Assembly: GCA_015478945.1 (NCBI GenBank)
Contig: JABUQX010100022.1
Span: forward strand, 1-10,000
Source of the DNA: Trachelipus rathkii
Lineage: Eukaryota; Arthropoda; Malacostraca; Isopoda; Trachelipodidae
Direction: 5' to 3'
Length of the DNA stretch: 10,000 nt
The translations under genes and the position numbers were made by a program. Each line of letters begins with the position of its first letter. The stretch's first letter is position 1. Shown here piece by piece: positions 1-6,189 of this stretch. A model generated the notes under the pieces. The model was not told where the DNA came from and did not search any database. It was given only the letters and a program-made list of their open reading frames with translations.

Positions 1-250
1 TCCAATTTTTTTAAAAAGTTTGTAACATTGGTATATTTTTTTCATTTAAAAAAGACTAAAAAACTTTTTTCTCATTTTAATATATGTAGATACTGTACTG
101 TAATTATAATATCCTACTAATTTACTAGTCAATAAAAAATGTTTATATACTGTTTGTAAATAACATTGTATCTGCAAATTTTTCAATTATTATAAGATCA
201 TAAAATATGCTGCTATATTATTCACCTTATACAAAGGTAAATTTAAAATT
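1..250. other. AT-rich sequence without recognised features
   Basis: This stretch is strongly A+T rich, with short homopolymer runs. All frames are closed by frequent stops, and I see no protein motif, RNA fold or repeat unit. It is best read as non-coding intergenic or intronic DNA. Confidence 0.6.
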
Positions 251-360
251 TGATTTTTCAACGGTTTAAAGGTATCGGGGATAGTATCCCTATAAAAGGC
301 GGTCAGGAAACCTAACCCCGGGGCGTTCTATCGAGGGGACGACTGGTATATAACTTTCAT
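250..360. other. GC-richer island with palindrome and TATA-like string
   Basis: A patch of clearly higher G+C sits inside AT-rich DNA. It holds a perfect inverted repeat, GGGATA-G-TATCCC, at 278-290. A TATA-box-like TATAAAAGGC follows directly at 291-300. Further on there is a CCCCGGGG block (316-323), and the patch ends near GGGGACGACTGG. The TATA-like string matches the eukaryotic consensus, but no arthropod initiator (TCAGT type) stands about 30 bases downstream and no open frame follows. A fragment of a transposable element is as likely as a real core promoter. Confidence 0.3.
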
Positions 361-440
361 ATTATTTTTATGCATAATCATAACTGGGTAAAATGAGAAA
401 TCAATTACTGAATTTTATAAGGAAAGACATTTGAAAATGG

Positions 441-558
441 TAGAAGTTCGGTTAGTTCCGGCTGGAACCAAGCTAGTCCGGCCGAAACCGGAACTTCCCA
501 AAAATCGAGGGTTCCGGCCGAAGGTCCGGCCGGAACCTGGTTCTCGGGTACATCCCTA
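441..558 (-). mobile_element. Possible terminal part of a hAT-like DNA transposon (speculative)
   Basis: A GC-rich block carries several GTTCCGG/CCGGAAC words in both orientations: GTTCCGGCTGGAACC at 455-469, CCGGCCGAAACCGGAAC at 478-494, GGTTCCGGCC at 510-519 and its exact inverse GGCCGGAACC at 528-537. Its right edge, read on the minus strand, is TAGGGATGTACCCG (558-545), which resembles the CAGGG-type ends of hAT elements. Subterminal repeats of short GC words are also common in hAT elements. No transposase, no opposite end and no 8-bp target duplication could be paired in the window, so only one end could be present. The family assignment is inference. Confidence 0.35.
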
Positions 559-570
559 ATATATATATAC

Positions 571-617
<47 letters not shown>

Positions 618-833
618 GTATATTATATATATATATTATATATATATACTATATATATATATATATCTATATATATATATATTATTCTATTATTATATTT
701 ATATATATATATTATATATATATATTATTCTATATATATTACTATATATATAGTATATATATATATGTATATATCTATATATTATATACGTATCTATATA
801 TATATATATATATATATAATAATTATATATATA
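558..833. repeat. (TA)n microsatellite tract 1
   Basis: This is a long imperfect TA dinucleotide repeat interrupted by ATT, CTAT and GTAT variants. It starts directly after the GGGTACATCCC edge of the preceding GC-rich block, so it occupies the flank of that possible element end. Confidence 0.95.
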
Positions 834-1423
834 GCTGTTTTAAATTCTATAAAACAATAGAATTAATGAAAGAGTAGTTTTAAATTTTTAATTTGAAAAT
901 GTGGTCTGTACCCTAGTAGTTAGTGTAAGGCTGGTTATTATAACAATGTTATTTACTTACTCTTTCCAGCAAAATGTTCATTCCTTGGCCAGGCCCCCTT
1001 GAATAGCAATTGTCAAAATAACTCTAAGGTTTCGTCTACAATAATAGTAGCAGTATTAACACCAGAATGTAGAAGTCAGCAGCCTGTTACACTTTAATAA
1101 CTCTTTGTAATATGAATTATTTGACTACCACTTAAATACTCATATGAATGCATAAATCACTATTATAAACGGCGGGTTAAGTTTTATATCAGGAGTCGAT
1201 GAATGCACGTGGAGTTTATCGATAATACTGTAAAAACCTGAAGACTCTCAATCTTAACATTGCATCAAATATTTCTCATATATTTAATCGCAATAATTAA
1301 TAAAGAAATGCAAATGAAATATATGTCTGACATTAAATGATAAACCGTGAAATAAATTAAAATACTTTTAATAAGAAAAAAAAAATTTAAAAACTTACGT
1401 ATTCTTAAAAAATAAATATGTCA
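834..1423. other. Non-coding interval, nothing recognised
   Basis: This is mixed AT-rich sequence of somewhat higher complexity than its flanks. A polypyrimidine-AG string at about 957-970 resembles a splice acceptor, but the frame that follows closes after a few codons. I see no motif, repeat unit or RNA structure that supports a gene. Confidence 0.5.
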
Positions 1424-1513
1424 CGGATATATATTTTACAGATATAATATATATTATATATATATATATTATTTATATATAAATATATATATTATCTATT
1501 ATATATATTAATA

Positions 1514-1555
<42 letters not shown>

Positions 1556-1722
1556 ATATATCATATATTATATATATATTTATATATGTATATAATACTA
1601 TATATATATATATATATATATATTATTATTAATATATAATATTTCTATAAATATATTATTATATATATATAATATATATAGTATATTATATTATATATAA
1701 GATAGATATTGAATAAATATAT
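1424..1722. repeat. (TA)n microsatellite tract 2
   Basis: Imperfect TA dinucleotide repeat with ATT, TATTAATA and ATAAATA interruptions, fading into AT-rich single-copy-like DNA at both sides. Confidence 0.95.
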
Positions 1723-2558
1723 AGAAAAAAATACTAAACTAGGGGTCAGATATTATATACCCGAGGTTATATTTGATCTTTTATTATTGACACTCAAAAC
1801 ATATTTGAAAATAAACAAAAGTAAATCTCGTCGATTCGTTGATGTGCACAAGAGAATATAGCCTGTTTTTGCAAGACCCGTTTTCTATCCGATTTCATTG
1901 AGGATCAGCAAGTCAAATAGAAACGAAAATACAATCCTAAACTTGATTAATATTATCAAATAAATAAATCACGGAAGAAAAACTCGATTCTTTATTTTTA
2001 ATTCAAAGTTATGTACTAAAATATATTTGTAATAAATACTTTATATGTATATAAAATACCTGTGAAATTCCGATTCGAAACCATGGTGCGGTAAAAGCGT
2101 CTGGCTAGTATATACGTACATCAATATTGCACTACATCAATTCGTTTGCAATTCTAAAAAGATTAATATTATTTATTGAAAAATAAAGTAATATTAAACC
2201 AAACTACTTACAACTTATTAATGAATATTACAAAATATCTATTTTAACAACAATAAAACACTACAACAATCGAATTAAGAAATTTTAATTGCAAACAGAC
2301 AACATGTAAATTAAATAACCTTGCTTGCAATCGAAAGACTTAAATAACTAACAAACTTTTTTAACATTATCAGCGCAGTATTACCAACAAGAAACACACA
2401 TCATGAACCTCATGAAAGAATAAGGGAAAGGTCTCATCGACGCTCTTCATGAGGTTTTCACGCAATGCGAAGTTAAGACGTTCCTACAAATTTATCCAAA
2501 GAAACGACTACATTTAAAAAGAAGGATTTTAGGAAATACAATTCTCATGAAAATAATG
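1723..2558. other. AT-rich non-coding interval with one hairpin
   Basis: No frame stays open for a useful length and no protein motif was recognised on either strand. The one structural element noticed is the inverted repeat at 2406-2456, annotated separately. The rest is AT-rich sequence. Confidence 0.5.
2406..2456. repeat. Inverted repeat, 11-bp perfect arms
   Basis: AACCTCATGAA at 2406-2416 is perfectly complementary to TTCATGAGGTT at 2446-2456, with a 29-base loop. Such a stem could form a foldback in RNA or single-stranded DNA. No terminator, miRNA-precursor length or transposon end was found to give it a role. It lies about 100 bases left of the TTAA-flanked piggyBac-like end at 2559. 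Confidence 0.6.
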
Positions 2559-2578
2559 TTAACCCTTTGAGTCCTGAT
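2559..2578 (+). mobile_element. Possible left terminus of a piggyBac-like element (TTAA + CCCTTT)
   Basis: TTAA at 2559-2562 is followed by CCCTTTGAGTCC. PiggyBac-family elements insert at TTAA, and many have ends that begin CCCTTT or a close variant. A piggyBac transposase relic in the matching orientation lies about 1 kb to the right, which makes the match more than a random string. Against it, I found no inverted copy ending in AAAGGGTTAA to the right of the transposase. The interval to the relic is also too short for the missing N-terminal coding part unless DNA has been lost or replaced there. Confidence 0.35.
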
Positions 2579-3130
2579 GATTCCTCTTCGTCTCATGAAT
2601 ATTTCAGGCTATTTGACCTTTATAATACGAGTTTTTTAAGGTTTATTTGGCATTTTCTGATCTCACAGAGCTTGGATTTCATAAGCAAATGTGAGAAAAG
2701 TTTTGAAAATATTCACAAAAGTCCCTCTGCTAGGCTGTGAAAAGTGAGGCTTTGAAAGCCTAGGGGCCTTCGAAGATCTGATTTTAAAATCTAATTCTGA
2801 TTAATGTTTGTTCAAAATATTTTTATACTTCAGCTATTTGTTTGGTGAGAGATTGGTTTAAAAAAAAAATGAAATATCCTTATTGCTGCATACTGAGGGC
2901 TTTTAAACACCAGAGGTCGATTCCATACGAATCTTCGGGATATGCTACGTCTTGTTATGTTTTTTTTTTGTTTGTTTTTTTTAAACTTTGATTATTTAAG
3001 TTCATTTTTCATAAGAATGATAATTAGTGCTCTGTAAATAAGATAGATTTATAAATTTACCCAATTCGTGTAAATTTACTACTTTTCGATTGGGTGAAAC
3101 CATGCCACAAAAAGGAAATTAATTGAGTCA
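2563..3130. other. Interval between piggyBac-like end and TA tract 3
   Basis: No transposase-like frame is visible here, although the N-terminal half of a piggyBac transposase would be expected if 2559 is the left end. Seen instead are two mutually exclusive short stems at 2730-2763 (CTAGGCT/AGCCTAG and AGGCTTT/AAAGCCT), a poly-A run near 2860-2870 and a T-rich stretch at 2960-2982. The remainder is AT-rich and non-coding. Confidence 0.4.
2730..2763. repeat. Overlapping alternative hairpins
   Basis: CTAGGCT (2730-2736) pairs with AGCCTAG (2757-2763). AGGCTTT (2747-2753) pairs with AAAGCCT (2755-2761) around a single G. The two stems share bases and cannot form together. Short subterminal palindromes occur in many DNA transposons, but the function here is unknown. 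Confidence 0.5.
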
Positions 3131-3141
3131 ATATATATATT

Positions 3142-3188
<47 letters not shown>

Positions 3189-3300
3189 CTATATATATTA
3201 TTATATATTATATATAGATATATATATTATATTATATAATATATATATATATAGGGTAGTTAGTATATATATATTATATATAGTATTATATAATATAATA

Positions 3301-3356
<56 letters not shown>

Positions 3357-3378
3357 TATTATATATATTATATTATAT

Positions 3379-3412
<34 letters not shown>

Positions 3413-3597
3413 GTATATTATATATATATATATAATATATATATATATATTATATATATATATATAAATTTTATATATATATATATTTAATTAGATTATT
3501 AATTTATATATATAATATATATATATTATTATATATATATATATATTATATTTATAATATTAATATTATATATATATATATATATTATATATGGAGC
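3131..3597. repeat. (TA)n microsatellite tract 3 (longest), abutting the piggyBac relic
   Basis: About 470 bases of TA-type repeat carry a few interruptions, such as GGGTAGTTAGT near 3255. The tract ends about five bases before the first recognisable transposase codons. It therefore lies where the missing 5' part of the transposase gene would be. Either it expanded at, or inserted with, the breakpoint that truncated the gene. Confidence 0.95.
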
Positions 3598-3602
3598 ATG
3601 GA

Positions 3603-3934
3603 GTTAATATATCCCTCAGCAATATGTTCTTGAACTAACAAGGATATTCCTCAACACTAGAACTATAAGGTAATGACAATTGGTTCGCCTCCCTACCTTT
3701 GGTAACTGCTTTGGAGGAAAGAGGAATGCTATGTTTGTCAACAATTAGACCAAATCGACTGAATTTTGGAGGCAGACAGGAAGCTAAAGTTGGAAGGTAG
3801 AGGAAACTACAATACTTGTGTCGAACAAAGGACAGACAGCATCGCAGTGAAGTGGCTGGACAATAAGCCTGTTCATGTTTCAAATTATGCGGGTGTGGAT
3901 CCAGTAGGTAAAATGCCGTCGATGGGAATCTAAA
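3603..3934 (+). repeat. Tandem copy 1 of the piggyBac central segment (332 bp)
   Basis: This is the best preserved copy. From 3675 a 41-codon frame begins DNWFASLPLVTALEERG and contains RPNRL; it closes at a TAG at 3798-3800. A second frame, offset by one base, runs 47 codons from 3790 and contains GRGNYNTC, VKWLDNKPV and SNYAGVDPVG. Both match the typical order in piggyBac proteins between the second and third catalytic aspartates. Relative to the other copies it lacks three bases just before the DNWF motif, removing one residue. It ends at a CTAAAG junction with copy 2. Confidence 0.9.
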
Positions 3935-4273
3935 GTTAGTATATCCTCAGCATATGTTTTGAACTAACAAAGGAGATTCCTCCTCACCACTAGAACTATA
4001 AGGTATTTAAGACAATTGGTTCGCCCTCCCTACCTTTGATAAATGCTTTGGAGGAAAGAGGAATCTATGTTTTGTCAACAAATTTAGAACCAAATCGACT
4101 GCCATTTTGAAGGCAGAGAGAAGCTAAAGTGTGGAAGGTAGGAGGAAACTACATAACTTGTGTCGAATAAAGGACAGACAGCCATCGCAGTGAAGTGGTT
4201 GACACATGTAAGTTTGTTAATGTTCAAATTATGCGGTGTGGACAGTAGGTAAATGACGTCGATGGACTCTAAA
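3935..4273 (+). repeat. Tandem copy 2 of the piggyBac central segment (339 bp)
   Basis: This copy is collinear with copy 1 from GTTAGTATATCCTCAGC onward, with DNWF at 4011-4022. An extra C soon after that motif and several other one-base gains and losses destroy the frame: GAATCTATG for GAATGCTATG, CAGCCATCG for CAGCATCG, and GCGGTGTGGACAG for GCGGGTGTGGATCCAG. It is the most indel-laden copy and is longer than the other two by seven bases. It ends at the same CTAAAG|TTAGT junction. Confidence 0.9.
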
Positions 4274-4605
4274 GTTAGTATCATCCTCACATATATTCTT
4301 GGAACTAACAAAGGATATTCCTCAACACGAGAACTATAAGGTATTTATGACAACTGGTTCTCCTCCCTACTTTTGATAACTGCTTTGGAGGAATGAGGAA
4401 TGCTATGTTTGTCAACAAGCAAATCGACTTAATTTTGAAGGCAGAGAGGAAACTAAAGTTGGAAGGTAGAGGAAACTACAACACTTGCGTACGAACAAAA
4501 GACAGACAGCATCGCAGTAAAGGGGTTGGACAATAGTCTGTAAATGTTGTTTCAAATTATGCGGGTGTGGATCCGGTAGGTAAATGCCGTCGAAGGGACG
4601 CTAAA
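4274..4605 (+). repeat. Tandem copy 3 of the piggyBac central segment (332 bp), continuous with the C-terminal part
   Basis: The order is the same as in copies 1 and 2, with DNWFSSLLLITALEE starting at 4349, then a stop. It carries substitutions not shared by the others, such as TTCTCC for TTCGCC, and a deletion of about five bases in the RPNR region. Its end, GACGCTAAA at 4597-4605, runs into GGAAATAAATATATCG, the expected continuation of the transposase, not into another repeat. This identifies it as the copy attached to the original 3' half. Confidence 0.9.
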
Positions 4606-5121
4606 GGAAATAAATATATCGAATTTGCACCTGCCCTTTGCCCCCAATGAGTACAATAAATATATGGGGGGCGTCGATTTTTCCGACATAATAATTGAAT
4701 TGTACAAGACAGATTTTAAATCAAAGAAGTGGTATATGAGGATTTTTTTTACCTGCTGGACTTGAGAAGTAAGTAACGCTGGCTGTTTTATAAGTCGGCG
4801 TGTAACTTAAATAAGGGTAAGCTTCTATCCAGTTTATGCAACTTCAAGGGCGACATAGCATCTGGGCTGATATGTGCGGGAACTAATAAAAGAGGAAGAT
4901 CTTCAAATTCCCCACAAATTTCGAAAAAGAGAAAGCTGGTTACTGTTCGCCTTGCAGTCTGTAAGGCTTGATGAGTATAACCATTTTACAAGAATTGGAG
5001 TCAAAAAGGAAACGCTGTCAGCATGCTAAAAACTATGAACAAATGCTAAAGTGCGACGTATATTCTGTTGTTTAACAAGGGGAGAAAGCTGTTTTATCCG
5101 GCTTTTCTCATTCCAGATAAA
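4606..5121 (+). pseudogene. C-terminal part of the piggyBac transposase relic
   Basis: Frames seen in order are: a 40-codon frame from 4643 with PNEYNKYMGGVDF and KSKKWYMRIFF, ending at 4763; a 64-codon frame at 4777-4968 with WLFYK at its start and KRGRSSNSP followed by SKKRK; VRLDEYNHF at 4961-4987; and a frame from 4995 with KRKRCQHAKNYEQMLKC. Cys codons at 5016 and 5052, and later ones at 5069 and 5090, fit the Cys-rich C-terminal domain that piggyBac enzymes use to bind their transposon ends. Four or more frame changes separate these pieces. The small number of missing bases at each break suggests recent decay or sequencing error. Confidence 0.92.
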
Positions 5122-5207
5122 TATTTTAGATATTAGAATTACTCAACACACTCTCGTTTGAAAGCCTCCACCGCTTCATGGTCTACTCCAATGATTCCGC
5201 TCACCGG

Positions 5208-5212
<5 letters not shown>

Positions 5213-5246
<34 letters not shown>

Positions 5247-5345
5247 GATATAGTAAATATATATATAAAATATTTATAATATTTATATATATCTAAAATA
5301 TATATATAAATTAAAAATATAATTAATATATATATTATATCTATA
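5213..5345. repeat. (TA)n microsatellite tract 4
   Basis: Imperfect TA repeat with TAAATA and TTAAAATA interruptions, beginning about 90 bases after the end of the piggyBac relic. Confidence 0.9.
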
Positions 5346-5737
5346 TTTTAAATTACTAAAGTCTAAATTTGAATAAAAAAGGAATTGCAGTTTTTTTGTT
5401 ATGACGATCGACGATCTTAACTCCGTGAGATGCCGTATGGCATCACCCAATTTTTGGGCATAGGGCATCAAAAAAAAATCAAAACGCCTTATAAGAGGTC
5501 TAAGAAGATAGTAAAAAAAAGAACAAAATTTTTTTTGTTTATAAACGGGAATCAGCTCACGTCGGCATCAGAGAGGGGGTAGATAGCGTCAGTGACCGGA
5601 GGGTGTGGTTTGGGCGCCGATTGCTATATCAGAAGAATAATCATATGAATATTTTCAAATTCAGAAATAAAATCAGAAAAATAAACTGATTAAGAGGGCA
5701 AAAAGGGAAATCTAATTAGCTTAATTCAAAAATGGAT
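5346..5737. other. Interval with paired small hairpins, no gene recognised
   Basis: Two adjacent stems stand out: GATGCC-GTAT-GGCATC at 5429-5444 and CCCAA-TTT-TTGGG at 5446-5458. Poly-A/poly-T runs follow near 5471-5540. A more G+C-rich patch lies at 5548-5625 (CAGCTCACGTCGGCATCAG region). A minus-strand frame of 62 codons ends here, but half of it is translated TA repeat, so it is not credible as a gene. Confidence 0.4.
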
Positions 5738-5768
5738 CCATTATTATATAGATACATATAATATATAT

Positions 5769-5801
<33 letters not shown>

Positions 5802-5830
5802 ATATATTATATATATATATATCATATAGT
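5738..5830. repeat. (TA)n microsatellite tract 5
   Basis: Imperfect TA repeat starting in TTATTATATAG and ending at ATATCATATAGTG. Confidence 0.9.
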
Positions 5831-5979
5831 GTGTAATGTTATAACAAGGAAATACATACAAATAATAATAAAAAGATCTATATCCCTGTCAAAAGTACTA
5901 TTTTAATTGTTAATTTTATAAATGTGAAGCGTTGATAAATTTACCTGTCAATCCTATTGAAAATTGATTTGTAAGCAAT

Positions 5980-6079
5980 TTATATATATATTATTAATAT
6001 ATATATATATATATTTAATATAGTATATAATATATATTATATATATACTATATATTATATATATTACTATTATATATAA
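5980..6079. repeat. (TA)n microsatellite tract 6
   Basis: Imperfect TA repeat with TTAATA and ACTATA interruptions. It marks the left border of the pyrimidine-rich right-hand part of the window. Confidence 0.9.
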
Positions 6080-6189
6080 GGTGAATATGCGGGGCGACTG
6101 GCGAATGACACGCTAAATAAAAGGAGGAACATAGGCAAATATGGGGGATTGACTTTAATTCAAGTAAAGTTTTTACTCAGCATGTCCTT

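Larger units (their letters stand above)
3603..5121 (+). pseudogene. piggyBac-family transposase relic (DDE type, PGBD-like), 5'-truncated and internally triplicated
   Basis: PiggyBac transposases cut and paste DNA at TTAA sites using three aspartates. Two of the three are recognisable here. The second is in the DNWF motif, seen at 3675, 4011 and 4349. The third is in YNKYMGGVD, with the Asp codon at 4676-4678. After it come KSKKWYMRIFF, a broken LLDL..NAW..YK block, KRGR (4888-4899), VRLDEYNHF (4961-4987) and a Cys/His-rich tail that closes at a TAA at 5119-5121, where family members usually end. The N-terminal half with the first aspartate is absent. The central ~111 codons occur three times in tandem. 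Frameshifts and stops break every segment, for example a T8 run at 4743-4750 where one more T would restore the family reading. It cannot encode an active enzyme as written. The family call is firm; the subfamily is not determined. Confidence 0.93.

Noticed and set aside
306..318. TTAGG-like word (GGTTAGGTT on the minus strand) as arthropod telomere repeat
   Set aside because: Only one or two imperfect units are present, with no tandem array.
957..1006. Splice acceptor-like string followed by ATG and a short frame
   Set aside because: The frame closes after about ten codons and no exon-like sequence or donor follows.
2914..2982. GGTCGATTCC resembling a tRNA/SINE B box with a T-rich tail
   Set aside because: No A box at the proper distance and no cloverleaf could be drawn; the T-rich stretch is probably incidental.
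3935..3950. GTTAGTATATCCTCAG at the repeat junction as a donor/acceptor intron remnant
   Set aside because: It starts with GT and ends with AG but is only 16 bases long, and it translates as part of the expected transposase sequence.
3635..4311. Minus-strand open frames of 82 and 75 codons in the tandem repeat region
   Set aside because: They are antisense shadows of the piggyBac segment, which reads with clear family motifs on the + strand; the minus translations show no motif.
3603..4605. Ordinary anonymous satellite DNA
   Set aside because: The unit encodes DNWF, RPNRL, GRGNY and DNKPV blocks in the piggyBac order and is continuous with the transposase C-terminus, so it is a duplicated gene segment.
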